From Pseudobutyrivibrio ruminis AD2017 (GTDB lineage: Bacteria; Bacillota; Clostridia; Lachnospirales; Lachnospiraceae): 61,416 nt of DNA. Position 1 is the stretch's first letter. Each line of letters starts with the position of its first letter. Below, piece after piece: positions 35,657-45,181 of the stretch. Made by a program: the position numbers and the translations under genes. A model generated the notes under the pieces. It made no database searches. It was not told the DNA's origin and saw only the letters and a list, made by a program, of their open reading frames with translations. The stretch covers positions 1-61,416 of the forward strand of contig NZ_AUJQ01000011.1 of NCBI RefSeq assembly GCF_000424305.1, in the 5' to 3' direction.

Positions 35657-36928
35657 TTACTTAACGGCATCAACTGCTGCCTGTGTATCCTTTGCAGCCT
35701 GATCTGGCGACTTAGCAAGTGTAAGTACTTCCTGGAAACCAGTCTGAATTGCATTTGAATATGAAGGCCAAATTGGTGAAGGTCCTCTTGGAATAGAAGT
35801 TTCAAGCTGTGTAATGAACTCTGCCTGAATAGGATCATCTGTCCAATAGCTATCCTTAGCTGCCTCTGTCTTAGGTGGGAATGAACCATACTGCTTCATT
35901 GCATCTACCATAACATCTGTCTGATTGTAGTACTCAAGGAATGCCTTTGCTCCGTCCATATTATCCTTCTTAACAGCGCCCATGTTTTCACCACCAAGGA
36001 TAGATGTAGCCTGGCCGCTTGAAGCATCCTTCTTAGGAAGAACAGTTACACCATAGTTCATATCAGGAGCATCTGCTTCGATACCTGGAATCTGCCATGG
36101 ACCATTCTGCATCATAGCAATGTTGCCAGCCTTCCAGTTGTTGCAAACATCTGTCTGTGCCCAGTTTACACACTCCTTAGACCATGAACCATCGTTAATC
36201 ATATCCTGCATAAGCTGATATGCATCCTTGCCACCTTCAATATCTGTGTATGAACCACCAGCTGTGTATAACCACTGTAGGCACTGGAATGTACCCTCGT
36301 CTGTTCCTATTGCTGCATTACCAAATCCTGTAACACCATAGTCTGTAAGCTTCTTAGCCATCTCATGGAATTCGTCCCATGTAGTGTTCTCATCTGGATA
36401 AGGAACTCCTGCATCATCAAGAATATCCTTGTTGTAGAAAAGAGCTGTACAGTTTGTTGCAAATGGAAGACCATAATGCTTGCCGTCCATCATTGTAGAA
36501 TTCATTGGTCCTTCCAGATACTCTGACCAATCAATATCAGCATCTGAAATGTCACCAAACAAATCCATTGCTATAAATGATGCCATATCGCATCCATCAA
36601 GAATAACTACGTCTGGAAGCTCCCCTGATGCAATACCAAGTGTTAACTGCTTCTCATAATCAGCAAATGGTACATAGGTATGACTTGCTACGTATTCATC
36701 CTGTGATGAGTTAAATCCATTAATCAGGGATTCCATCATTTTCTTCTGAGCATCTGTCTCAAAGTAATCCCAAATAACTACCTCTTGCTTGTCCCCTGTC
36801 TGAGCTGTCTGTGTTCCTTCCCCTGAACCAGTTGCTTCTGTTCCACTTCCTGAACTGCCGCAGCCTACCATAAGTGACGCTGCCATTGCACCTGCTAATG
36901 CCATTGATACGGCTTTCTTAAATCTCAT
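35657..36928 (-). CDS. Sugar-binding lipoprotein of the ABC importer
   Basis: A 423-residue extracellular solute-binding protein. The lipobox LMVGCGSSGSG places the lipidated Cys at about residue 23, then an acidic and Ser/Thr-rich linker leads to the family 1 fold (VVIWDYFETDAQKKMMESLI, MMQNGPWQIPGIEA). It captures oligosaccharide for the downstream permeases. It is a clear paralogue of the lipoprotein encoded next upstream. Its ribosome-binding site GGGAGG lies inside the 3' arm of a long leader hairpin at 36931-37007. Confidence 0.93.
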   Translation of the reverse strand: MRFKKAVSMALAGAMAASLMVGCGSSGSGTEATGSGEGTQTAQTGDKQEVVIWDYFETDAQKKMMESLINGFNSSQDEYVASHTYVPFADYEKQLTLGIASGELPDVVILDGCDMASFIAMDLFGDISDADIDWSEYLEGPMNSTMMDGKHYGLPFATNCTALFYNKDILDDAGVPYPDENTTWDEFHEMAKKLTDYGVTGFGNAAIGTDEGTFQCLQWLYTAGGSYTDIEGGKDAYQLMQDMINDGSWSKECVNWAQTDVCNNWKAGNIAMMQNGPWQIPGIEADAPDMNYGVTVLPKKDASSGQATSILGGENMGAVKKDNMDGAKAFLEYYNQTDVMVDAMKQYGSFPPKTEAAKDSYWTDDPIQAEFITQLETSIPRGPSPIWPSYSNAIQTGFQEVLTLAKSPDQAAKDTQAAVDAVK

Positions 36929-36930
36929 AA

Positions 36931-37007
36931 AAAACCTCCCTTCGAATACTTACCCCCGAGATACTTTGTATCTCCTTTGTTTATATAAGTATTCTAAGAG
37001 AGGTTTT
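36931..37007 (-). promoter_or_regulatory. Long leader hairpin covering the ribosome-binding site of the lipoprotein gene
   Basis: The outer arms (36931-36952 and 36986-37007) are 22 bases each and pair with few mismatches: AAAACCTC at one foot, GAGGTTTT at the other, TAAGTATTC inside. An inner hairpin GAGATAC-TTT-GTATCTC (36958-36974) sits in the loop. On the minus strand the GGGAGG lies in the 3' arm and is followed by six T and the ATG. It can act as a terminator or as a lid on translation, if transcription starts upstream of the 5' arm. Confidence 0.7.
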
Positions 37008-37060
37008 GATTTTAAAAAATTCTAATAAATTAAAAAAGGTGGAAAAAATTCATCCAAATT

Positions 37061-38263
37061 TTAGTTCAAGGTTTTACCTGCTGCTTCATCTGGTGTTAAT
37101 TCTCCTGTCACTACATCTGCAAAGCTCTTAGGTAATTGCTTTGATATTCTAGAATATCCCTCTATTCCTGTACGAGGGATTGCATAAGTCATTTGCTGAC
37201 TAATAATTTCCAGCTTAGGATTATCCACTATTATCTCATTTGCAGATTTTATTCTGGATGGAAGTAGATTTGCATCGCTGCAGAATCTTTCCGTTCCGCC
37301 CTTTTCCATGCAATATTTTATAAACTCAATGGATCCTTCTACATTTTTACCTTTGATTATTCCTAAGTTTTCTCCGCCTAGTATTACTGCATTTCTTTTA
37401 TTCATAGGCATAGGTGAAAGGCCATAGCTAATTCCTGCTTCATCTAGCATCGGAAAAACCCATGGTCCATTTTCCATCATAGCTATATCCCCTTCTATAA
37501 ATCTTCTTGCAATATCTGTTTGGCTGTAGTTAAGACAATCCGCCGGCATACAGCCATCTTTTATAAGTCCTGCTAAATAATCATAGGATTCACTGAGTGC
37601 TTCCCTGGTAAGCTGTGTATCAGAATCAGAGGCAGCCATCACCCATGACAATAACTGAAATGAGCCTTGCTCAGAATCCATGGCACTCATCAAAAATCCA
37701 TAGGTACCATCCTTTGATAATAGCTTTGCTGTTTCACTAAGCTCATCCCAGGTTTTAGGTGGTGTAACCCCTGCCTCTTTTAACAAATCACTTCGATATA
37801 TCAAACAAACATTGTTGCTGTTAAACGGAACTCCGTAGTATTTATCATTGTATTTGATAGTATCTACAGATGCCTCATAATAATCTGTATCTAGATTAAG
37901 GGTACTGGCATACTCAGATATGTCTTCAAACATATCCAGCTGAATGAATTTTTTCATATCAGGATTATCAATAATTACCACATCAGGAAGCTCTTGTTCT
38001 GTATATGCCCTGGAGATTTTCTTGTCAAATTCTGTCATTGGAACATACTCCCATGACACCTGATATTTATCCTGGCTTTTGTTAAAGCTGGCTGTTAACT
38101 TATCCAGCCCATTAGCCTGTGCTTCTGTTTCATAGTAAGACCATATCAACAATTGTTCTTTTTCATCAGGTGTGTTTTCCACATCAGAAGTACTTCTTCC
38201 ACAGGCTGTATTTGTAATTGCAATGCACATAGCCAGTGTTATTAGTTTCAGACCTTTTTTCAT
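37061..38263 (-). CDS. Second sugar-binding lipoprotein, probable co-sensor
   Basis: A 400-residue solute-binding protein with signal peptide and lipobox (ITNTACGRST, Cys about residue 21). LLIWSYYETEAQANGLDKL, ELPDVVIIDNPDMKKF and MMENGPWVFPMLDEAG align closely by eye with the importer lipoprotein encoded downstream. It overlaps the response-regulator gene by 4 bases and therefore belongs with the two-component genes rather than with the permeases. In such YesMN loci an extra binding protein can present sugar to the kinase; that role is inferred here. Confidence 0.88.
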   Translation of the reverse strand: MKKGLKLITLAMCIAITNTACGRSTSDVENTPDEKEQLLIWSYYETEAQANGLDKLTASFNKSQDKYQVSWEYVPMTEFDKKISRAYTEQELPDVVIIDNPDMKKFIQLDMFEDISEYASTLNLDTDYYEASVDTIKYNDKYYGVPFNSNNVCLIYRSDLLKEAGVTPPKTWDELSETAKLLSKDGTYGFLMSAMDSEQGSFQLLSWVMAASDSDTQLTREALSESYDYLAGLIKDGCMPADCLNYSQTDIARRFIEGDIAMMENGPWVFPMLDEAGISYGLSPMPMNKRNAVILGGENLGIIKGKNVEGSIEFIKYCMEKGGTERFCSDANLLPSRIKSANEIIVDNPKLEIISQQMTYAIPRTGIEGYSRISKQLPKSFADVVTGELTPDEAAGKTLN

Positions 38264-39756
38264 CTTTCTCTAAACTCCTTAGGTGAGACGCCTTCTATAT
38301 CCTTAAATACTCTATTAAAGTATTTGGTATCTGTAAAACCTACCTGTTCTGCAATCTCGTATATCTTCAGATTGCTACCTGTAAGCAACCGCTTAGCATG
38401 GCTGACACGAAACTCATTAACAAATGCAGAAAAATTTTTGTTCATTTCCCTATGAAAAAGCGTACTCAAATATTCTGGGGTTATAGACAAATAATCTGCT
38501 ACCTCTTCCTGGGAAATCTTGTTAGCATAGTTCTCTCTGATGTAGGCTATTGCCTTTAGTATAGTATAATTGTGAATATCATCACGGGTAGCTTCACCAG
38601 CAAACACTACTGCTGCCGCCTCGTCCAAGCATTCCTTTATTTCAGATAACAGCTTTGCCCTTGATATCTTTTCTACTGTATCTAATTCCCTAAGCTGCCT
38701 GCCTTTATCAGGCCATATTTTAATGGCAAGCTGCGAAATAAACCCTGCAAAGCTTTGATATGCACTTCTTACAGAATATGGATCGTAGGCTTTTCCTATG
38801 AATCCCTTGGCAAAGCCATCACTCCATTTTTGCCAGCCTTCCTCATCATTATTCACAAGTATTTTTTCTATTTCTTTTTCTGTATCTTTACTATATTTGT
38901 AATCCGTATATACGATATCCGTGTTACCCTCTATTACAATTCTGGTATCTAACATTTCCCCATACAAAAATTTCTTATCTGATTTAAGAGCAATATCTTT
39001 TAAGTCCTTCAAACCAGACAAGCTTGCCATATACCATACCGAATCCTTTAGGCAATCAACAACATCTATTCTGCGGTCAAGCATGGCTACTATTTCCTCG
39101 TCAGATGAATACTTACCGGTAGACTTATCATAAAGCATGAACAAATCCTTATTATCTTCAGATACATACAAGCCCTTATATTCCTTAAACTTTTCCATAA
39201 CGGTAGTCTTGTCAAAGCATCCGCTTGTGCTATATCCTCTTAAAAAGCATAATTCATATCCTTTTGATAATTCAAAAATCCGCTCAGCCTTACCTATGTT
39301 TTCATCATTGTTTTCAAGGGCTCCAGAAACTATTGCTCTAATGTAAGATGCAGGATCAGCGTCTATTCTAGTGGCCTCTGCACTAATCTTGGCAGAGATG
39401 GATTTTAGCACCCCGTCTACCGCATCCACGGTAATCGGCTTAAGCAAATAATCATCAGCTCCGCAGGTGATAGCACGCTTGGCATAATCAAACTCGGCAT
39501 AGCCTGTAAGTATTACGCTATGGCATTTTATCTGGCGATTTTTTATTTCTTCTAACATCTGTAGTCCATCCATCTCTGGCATTTTAATATCAGTGAATAC
39601 CAAATCAGGATGAAGGCTTTCTATGGTTTCCAATCCCTCTCTACCGTTTTTCGCCTTGGCAATTACTTCATGTTCTTCATAGCTGGATAAAAGCCTTGAT
39701 AGACCATTTCTTATTTTTATTTCATCTTCCACAATAACAATATTCATACTACTCAC
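38260..39756 (-). CDS. Response regulator, YesN-like, with AraC DNA-binding domain
   Basis: A 498-residue regulator. The receiver domain (about 1-120) has NIVIVEDEIKIRNGLSRLL, the phosphoacceptor Asp in PDLVFTDIKMPEMDGLQML, and Lys in DYLLKPITVDAVD. A long middle segment of unknown fold follows. Two AraC-type helix-turn-helix motifs occupy about 395-498 (QEEVADYLSITPEYLSTLF and IYEIAEQVGFTDTKYFNRVF). It should activate the sugar locus when phosphorylated by the kinase encoded just upstream; the genes overlap by 8 bases. Confidence 0.93.
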   Translation of the reverse strand: MSSMNIVIVEDEIKIRNGLSRLLSSYEEHEVIAKAKNGREGLETIESLHPDLVFTDIKMPEMDGLQMLEEIKNRQIKCHSVILTGYAEFDYAKRAITCGADDYLLKPITVDAVDGVLKSISAKISAEATRIDADPASYIRAIVSGALENNDENIGKAERIFELSKGYELCFLRGYSTSGCFDKTTVMEKFKEYKGLYVSEDNKDLFMLYDKSTGKYSSDEEIVAMLDRRIDVVDCLKDSVWYMASLSGLKDLKDIALKSDKKFLYGEMLDTRIVIEGNTDIVYTDYKYSKDTEKEIEKILVNNDEEGWQKWSDGFAKGFIGKAYDPYSVRSAYQSFAGFISQLAIKIWPDKGRQLRELDTVEKISRAKLLSEIKECLDEAAAVVFAGEATRDDIHNYTILKAIAYIRENYANKISQEEVADYLSITPEYLSTLFHREMNKNFSAFVNEFRVSHAKRLLTGSNLKIYEIAEQVGFTDTKYFNRVFKDIEGVSPKEFRER

Positions 39757-41548
39757 ACTCGCTCATTGGTATATAAAGAGTTATTTCGGTTCCTATTTTT
39801 TCAACACTATTTATATTCCAGTGAGCCATTCCTCCATAATACATTACAAGCCTAGAAAAAGCGTTTCTAAGACCTAACCCTACCTTTTCCATATCATCAT
39901 CGCTCATTACCGCTTCCCTATCGTTCATCTTATTTAGCAGCTCTTCACCAAATCCATTACCGTTATCAGCAATACTAATCTGTAAAAAATTATTATCCTC
40001 TGACACATCCATGTTTATTGAAAGTATGCCCCCCTCTTCTATCCCTTCAAATCCATGGATAATTGCATTTTCAACAAATGGCTGAATTAAAAGCTTATGT
40101 ATATACAGTCGTTTTAACTCTGGCTGAATATTTATTTCATATCTGAAGGCGCCCTCATATCTTATCTGCTGTAAATCCAGATATCTTTTTAAGAAATCAC
40201 ATTCAGCTTCAATAGGCGTTTTTTCCTCTACTTTACTAACCGAATGCCTTAATATAAGTCCAAGATTGCTTAACGCTTTGCTTATATCATTTTCGCCATG
40301 TTCTATTGCCATCCAATTAATGGTATCAAGAGTGTTATACAAGAAATGGGGATTAATCTGAGCCTCCAAAGCCTTTAGTTCTGCATGACGTTGTCTATCC
40401 TTTGCAGATGATATTTGCTGCAATAATTCCTTCACTCTAGCTGTCATTATGTTAAAGTTCTTGGATATTGTTCCAAACTCATCATTGCTGTTTATTGATA
40501 TACGCTTATCCAAATCACCCGATTGAACTGTCTGCATTCCCTCTACTATTGTATTTACAGATTTATTGAAGGTTCTTGTGGTGTAAATAATAATCACTGC
40601 TACTGCTGTTATGATGATAGCGCTTATTAACACTGTTATTATTTGAATCCTTCTGACATCCTTCAACATCTCATCTGTATCATAGGCATTTACGAAAGTC
40701 CATCCAGTAGATTCATCCTTGTATTCATTGATTCCAATATTATGGCTACTCTGCAAATATCCACTTTCTCGTACAAAGGCTTCTAAGTTTTCCCCAGTGC
40801 TCATTGCTACATAAGCTTCACTAGGATATGAGATTACCTTGCCATTGTCGTCCAAGATGAAGTTGATACCTGTCTTACTTTCTTCCGATGAATTGCAAAT
40901 ACTGTTAAGCATCTTTTCATCAATCGTCATTATGACTGTTGCTATGCTACCCTTTTCCAACTGATCAAAGTTATATAGTCGTTTTGATATATGAAAATAG
41001 TATTTTTTCACTCCATTCTCATCAAACTTCATACTAGGAGTAATGACCATCCCAGATTTGCTTTCCGCATCCAGGTATGGTGGCGCTATTCTCATATCTT
41101 TAAAACGATTCCATATATTATACATAGATGAATCTGTAGCAAAATCGTATGTTACCGACTCCCCATTCTTACACACCAGGCTGATAGAACGCACTCCTTC
41201 TACCACACTTGTGTATCTATGAAGCAACTCTCTAATATCGCTTTTTGCCGCCGCCCGTCTTGTAGGGGTACCGTTCATCAGAATCATTACCTGGTCGATA
41301 ACATTCTCATCCACATATATTTGATACATTAAATTGGTATAGTTCTCTAAGCTGAGATTTGTTCTCTCTGAAATCTGGATTAAATCACTTTGGATGATTT
41401 CATCCACTTGAGAAGTCATAGTTTTCCTGACACTAGTAAAATGAAATACCTGTAAAAGAATAATAGGTATTATAGAAATTAATAAAAATATAATAATAAG
41501 CTTTTTGCCTATTTTAAGATCATTGTATCTTCTAATAATGCTATGCAT
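39749..41548 (-). CDS. Sensor histidine kinase, YesM-like
   Basis: About 599 residues. Two membrane helices flank a large extracellular sensor domain (about 40-295), then a HAMP linker, the His-kinase motif HAELKALEAQINPHFLYNTL with the phospho-His, and an HATPase domain ending in DNGNGFGEELLNKM and GLGLRNAFSRL. An in-frame Met exists at 41581, but that stretch overlaps the phosphoketolase terminator and has no ribosome-binding site, so I use the Met at 41548. It probably senses the sugar, alone or with the lipoprotein encoded after the regulator. Confidence 0.9.
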   Translation of the reverse strand: MHSIIRRYNDLKIGKKLIIIFLLISIIPIILLQVFHFTSVRKTMTSQVDEIIQSDLIQISERTNLSLENYTNLMYQIYVDENVIDQVMILMNGTPTRRAAAKSDIRELLHRYTSVVEGVRSISLVCKNGESVTYDFATDSSMYNIWNRFKDMRIAPPYLDAESKSGMVITPSMKFDENGVKKYYFHISKRLYNFDQLEKGSIATVIMTIDEKMLNSICNSSEESKTGINFILDDNGKVISYPSEAYVAMSTGENLEAFVRESGYLQSSHNIGINEYKDESTGWTFVNAYDTDEMLKDVRRIQIITVLISAIIITAVAVIIIYTTRTFNKSVNTIVEGMQTVQSGDLDKRISINSNDEFGTISKNFNIMTARVKELLQQISSAKDRQRHAELKALEAQINPHFLYNTLDTINWMAIEHGENDISKALSNLGLILRHSVSKVEEKTPIEAECDFLKRYLDLQQIRYEGAFRYEINIQPELKRLYIHKLLIQPFVENAIIHGFEGIEEGGILSINMDVSEDNNFLQISIADNGNGFGEELLNKMNDREAVMSDDDMEKVGLGLRNAFSRLVMYYGGMAHWNINSVEKIGTEITLYIPMSECE

Positions 41549-41583
41549 AACATTCACCCACCCAATACAATCATCATACAAAA

Positions 41584-41616
41584 AATAAGCTCATTGCACA
41601 ACAGGCAATGAGCTTA
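41584..41616. terminator. Terminator after phosphoketolase
   Basis: ATAAGCTCATTGC (41584-41596) and GCAATGAGCTTAT (41604-41616) form a perfect 13-bp stem followed on the minus strand by a T run. It separates the phosphoketolase gene from the sensor-kinase operon. Confidence 0.88.
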
Positions 41617-41635
41617 TATTATTATTGGAATTTAA

Positions 41636-44002
41636 TTAGTTAAGTCCTGTCCACTTCCACTCAGCGATTTCAGGCATATCAACACCTACATCATGGATGT
41701 AAGTCTTGTGCTCAACAAGCTTATCCTTCATCTTCTGCTTGAGGAATGCGCCCTTGTTACCAATCTGTGGCATGTTGTTAAGCATAGCAATAACAAGGTT
41801 GAAACGGTCAATCTTATTCTGAACTCTCATATCGAATGGAGTTGTGATTGTACCTTCCTCATGGTAACCATATACATGAATGTTACGGTTTGTTCTTGTA
41901 TATGTAAGCTCATGGATAAGTGTTGGATATCCATGGAATGCGAAGATGATTGGCTTATCCTTTGTAAAGATTGAATCATATTCAACATCTGTAAGACCAT
42001 GTGGGTGCTTGTTGCTTGGCTCCATCTTCATAAGGTCAACTACGTTTACGAAACGAACCTTAACCTCTGGCATCTCCTTGTGGAGGATGTCAACAGCTGC
42101 AAGAGCCTCAAGTGTAGGTGTGTCACCACAGCAAGCAAGTACGATGTCTGGCTCTTCTCCTGTATCTGTTGAAGCCCAATCCCAGATACCAATACCCTGT
42201 GTGCAGTGCTTAACAGCCTGCTCCATTGTAAGCCACTGTGGTCTTGGGTGCTTTGATGCAACGATTGCATTTACATAATTCTTGCTCTTTAAGCAGTGAT
42301 CCATTGTAGAGAGCAAGCAGTTAGCATCTGGTGGAAGATAAAGTCTTACCACGTCTGCCTTCTTGTTAGCGATGTGATCAAGGAAACCTGGATCCTGGTG
42401 TGTAAATCCGTTGTGATCCTGCTGCCATACATTTGATGTAAGAAGAAGGTTAAGTGATGCAATTGGACGTCTCCATGGAAGGCTGTTGCAAACCTTAAGC
42501 CACTTAGCATGCTGAGCTGCCATTGAATCGATGATTCTGATGAAAGCTTCGTAGCTTGCGAAGAAGCCGTGACGACCTGTAAGAAGGTAACCTTCTAACC
42601 AGCCTTCACACATGTGCTCTGAAAGCATTGAATCCATTACACGACCATCCTTTGCAAGGAACTGATCTGTGCCTTCTTCGATTGGTGAGTTCCAATCTCT
42701 ATTTGTAACCTCGAATACCTTGTTAAGACGGTTAGACATTGTCTCGTCTGGTCCAAAGATACGGAAGTTTCTCTGATCCTCGTTAAGCTTGAATACGTCA
42801 CGGATGTATCCACCAAGCTCAATCATATCCTGCTTTTCAACAGCGCCTGGAGCTGGAACATCTACTGCGTAATCGCGGAAATCTGGAAGTCTAAGGTCGT
42901 GAAGAAGCTTACCACCGTTTGCATGTGGGTTAGCACCCATACGTCTGTCTCCCTTTGGAGCAAGCTCCTCAAGCTCAGGAATAAGACGACCATTCTCATC
43001 GAAGAGCTCCTCTGGATGATAGCTCTTTAACCACTTCTCAAGGATTTCCATGTGCTCTGGCTTGTCCATCATAACTGGAACCTGGTGAGCTGCAAATGAG
43101 CCTTCAATCTTGTTTCCGTCTACTACCTTAGGGCCTGTCCATCCCTTTGGTGTACGAAGAACGATCATTGGCCATACTGGTCTTGTAGCATCGCCTGTCT
43201 CTCTAGCGTGCTTCTGGATAGCCTTAATCTTATCCATACACTCATCAAGAGTCTCTGCCATCTTCTTGTGCATAACCTTAGGGTCATCACCCTCTACGAA
43301 GTGTGGCTCCCAGCCCATACCTGTGAAGAAGTTTACAAGCTCTTCGTGTGACATACGAGCAAGGATTGTAGGGTTAGAAATCTTGAATCCGTTAAGGTGA
43401 AGGATTGGAAGAACCGCACCATCTGTAATAGGATTTAAGAATTTGTTTGACTGCCATGATGTAGCAAGTGGGCCTGTCTCAGCCTCGCCATCACCAACAA
43501 CGCAAGCTGCAATGAGCTCTGGGTTATCGAATACTGCACCAAATGAGTGAGCGATAGAATATCCAAGCTCACCACCCTCATGGATTGAACCAGGGTTTTC
43601 TGGAGCAACGTGGCTTGAGATACCGCCTGGGAATGAGAACTGCTTGCAAAGCTTCTGCATACCGTCGATATCACGGCTTACGTTTGGATATACCTCACTG
43701 TAAGAGCCTTCAAGATATGTATTAGCCACGAAGAAGTTTCCGCCGTGACCTGGACCAGAAATAAGGATCATATCCTGGTCATATTTATTAATTACACGAT
43801 TGAGGTGTACATAGATAAAGTTCTGTCCTGGTACTGTTCCCCAATGTCCTACGATTTTCTTCTTAACCTGCTCTCTTGTGAGTGGCTCACGAAGGAGTGG
43901 ATTGTCAAGAAGATACAACTGTGCTGCTGCGAGATAGTTAGTTGCACGCCAGTAAGCGTCCATTTTCTCTAAGTACTCGTCAGTAATCTGTGTGTGATTC
44001 AT
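41636..44002 (-). CDS. xfp: Xylulose-5-phosphate/fructose-6-phosphate phosphoketolase
   Basis: A 788-residue thiamine-diphosphate enzyme that splits xylulose 5-phosphate or fructose 6-phosphate into acetyl phosphate and an aldose phosphate. [55 protein letters not shown] (ThDP-binding) and [20 protein letters not shown]-type motifs are present, with normal length. It offers a direct pentose route from the neighbouring arabinose locus to acetate. It has its own promoter, covered by a 27-bp palindrome, and its own terminator. Confidence 0.96.
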   Translation of the reverse strand: MNHTQITDEYLEKMDAYWRATNYLAAAQLYLLDNPLLREPLTREQVKKKIVGHWGTVPGQNFIYVHLNRVINKYDQDMILISGPGHGGNFFVANTYLEGSYSEVYPNVSRDIDGMQKLCKQFSFPGGISSHVAPENPGSIHEGGELGYSIAHSFGAVFDNPELIAACVVGDGEAETGPLATSWQSNKFLNPITDGAVLPILHLNGFKISNPTILARMSHEELVNFFTGMGWEPHFVEGDDPKVMHKKMAETLDECMDKIKAIQKHARETGDATRPVWPMIVLRTPKGWTGPKVVDGNKIEGSFAAHQVPVMMDKPEHMEILEKWLKSYHPEELFDENGRLIPELEELAPKGDRRMGANPHANGGKLLHDLRLPDFRDYAVDVPAPGAVEKQDMIELGGYIRDVFKLNEDQRNFRIFGPDETMSNRLNKVFEVTNRDWNSPIEEGTDQFLAKDGRVMDSMLSEHMCEGWLEGYLLTGRHGFFASYEAFIRIIDSMAAQHAKWLKVCNSLPWRRPIASLNLLLTSNVWQQDHNGFTHQDPGFLDHIANKKADVVRLYLPPDANCLLSTMDHCLKSKNYVNAIVASKHPRPQWLTMEQAVKHCTQGIGIWDWASTDTGEEPDIVLACCGDTPTLEALAAVDILHKEMPEVKVRFVNVVDLMKMEPSNKHPHGLTDVEYDSIFTKDKPIIFAFHGYPTLIHELTYTRTNRNIHVYGYHEEGTITTPFDMRVQNKIDRFNLVIAMLNNMPQIGNKGAFLKQKMKDKLVEHKTYIHDVGVDMPEIAEWKWTGLN

Positions 44003-44049
44003 TTTACATCTCCTTTAAATACTTTAGAATTTCCTAAAAGACAATTGAC

Positions 44050-44055
44050 ATTATA
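44050..44055 (-). promoter_or_regulatory. -10 box of the phosphoketolase promoter
   Basis: TATAAT on the minus strand, about 50 bases upstream of the start codon. The -35 position at 17-18 bp spacing falls inside the palindrome at 44060-44086 and is non-consensus (TGTACA or GTACAA). Confidence 0.6.
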
Positions 44056-44059
44056 CAAC

Positions 44060-44086
44060 AATAGGATGTACATTGTACATCCTATT
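44060..44086. promoter_or_regulatory. 27-bp palindrome at the phosphoketolase promoter, probable operator
   Basis: AATAGGATGTACA and TGTACATCCTATT are perfect 13-bp arms around one T. The palindrome spans the -35 region, so a dimeric regulator bound here would control xfp. There is no T run after it, which argues against a terminator for mtnN. The regulator is not obvious in this window. Confidence 0.75.
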
Positions 44087-44205
44087 TTGATAATTTGTTA
44101 AATTTTTATCTAACTGTGTTATATTATCTATTTTTTTGTGTATTTTGTAGAGTGTATTCTTTACCTAATAAGGGTCAAATTTTGCGATTTGATGTCAGAT
44201 TGTTA

Positions 44206-44892
44206 TTATTTTAACTTTGCAATGACATCTAAAACAATGCTAATTGACTGCTCTGCGGCCTTACCAGCAAAGGTATTGTAGTCCATTGCACTACCATCTG
44301 CATCGGAAATAGAGCGGATAAGTGTAAATGGAACATTATTGACATAACATGTGTGAGCGATACTTCCGCCCTCCATATCAGCAGCAATTGCATCGAATTT
44401 CATGCGGATATTCTGACGCTGCTTATCAGTGTCTACAAACAAATCACCTGATGCAATTACACCTGTCTGATGATAGATTCCCTTTGCATCAAGAACCTCA
44501 CAAACTGCCTTTTTAAGCTTCTCATCAGCTGGAAAATTAACAATGTTAATTCCTGAAACAAGACCTGCTGGGTCTCCAAGAGCTGTTGTGTTCATATCGT
44601 GCTGAACTGCAGAATCTGCAACAGCTACATCAAGAACCTTAAGGTCCTTTACAAGTGAACCGGCCACGCCAATGTTAATCACATGGTCTACTCCAAAATG
44701 TAAAATCATAATCTCTGTGCAGATTGCAGCGAAGACCTTGCCGATTCCTGAAACGGCTGCTACTACCTCTACGCCATTGATTTCGCCTGAAATGAAATCA
44801 ACGCCGCTGATGGTCTCGAATCTTGGCTTCTCAATCGAAGGCTTCAGATTCTCAATCTCTATCTGCATTGCACCAATAATACCTAACTTCAT
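44206..44892 (-). CDS. mtnN: 5'-methylthioadenosine/S-adenosylhomocysteine nucleosidase
   Basis: A 228-residue enzyme that cleaves adenine from S-adenosylhomocysteine and methylthioadenosine. MKLGIIGAMQIEIENLK, VVAAVSGIGKVFAAICTEIM, HVINIGVAGSL, and the catalytic Asp in LIRSISDADGSAMDYNTF are all present. AGGAGG precedes the ATG. It lies downstream of luxS, which uses its product, but the two genes are separated by 289 bases occupied by nested inverted-repeat elements. Confidence 0.95.
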   Translation of the reverse strand: MKLGIIGAMQIEIENLKPSIEKPRFETISGVDFISGEINGVEVVAAVSGIGKVFAAICTEIMILHFGVDHVINIGVAGSLVKDLKVLDVAVADSAVQHDMNTTALGDPAGLVSGINIVNFPADEKLKKAVCEVLDAKGIYHQTGVIASGDLFVDTDKQRQNIRMKFDAIAADMEGGSIAHTCYVNNVPFTLIRSISDADGSAMDYNTFAGKAAEQSISIVLDVIAKLK

Positions 44893-44916
44893 TTTCTACC
44901 TCCTAGTTTATGGCTC

Positions 44917-45149
44917 GCCTGTTACGGTCTCTAAGTTTTTCTCTCGCCTGTTACGGTAACAAAGAAATATATTTCCCCGTCGACGGGATGTCTCCTTGAG
45001 AAACATAATAGTTTGTTACCTACAGGCTATTTTTACTCTTATGAATTACGGTTACAAAAAATTATATTCGATCTCGACGGGATGTCTCCTTGGGAAACAT
45101 ATTTTTTTGTTACCTACAGGCTACTTTTAGACTCTTGAGACCTACAGGC
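44917..45149. repeat. Nested inverted-repeat elements between luxS and mtnN
   Basis: Three left-end/right-end pairs share a GCCTGTTACGGT / ACCTACAGGC type terminus. The outer pair is 44917-44931 with 45137-45149. Inside it lie element 1 (44946-44963 with 45012-45027, GGTAACAAA/TTTGTTACC) and element 2 (45045-45061 with 45103-45121, one end degenerate). Both inner elements hold the same core CGACGGGATGTCTCCTTG (44981 and 45075, 94 bases apart). No open frame is present. This looks like a small mobile palindromic element that has inserted into or duplicated within itself. Confidence 0.85.
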
Positions 45150-45181
45150 TATTTTTACTCTTACTAGTTACAACGAGCTTT

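Noticed and set aside
44060-44086. Palindrome as the terminator of mtnN
   Set aside because: There is no T run after it on the minus strand and it is placed at the -35 of the phosphoketolase promoter.
44893-45181. SAM or SAH riboswitch in front of mtnN
   Set aside because: The methyl-cycle context made this attractive, but the sequence consists of repeated palindromic elements and shows none of the aptamer motifs of the SAM or SAH classes that I know.
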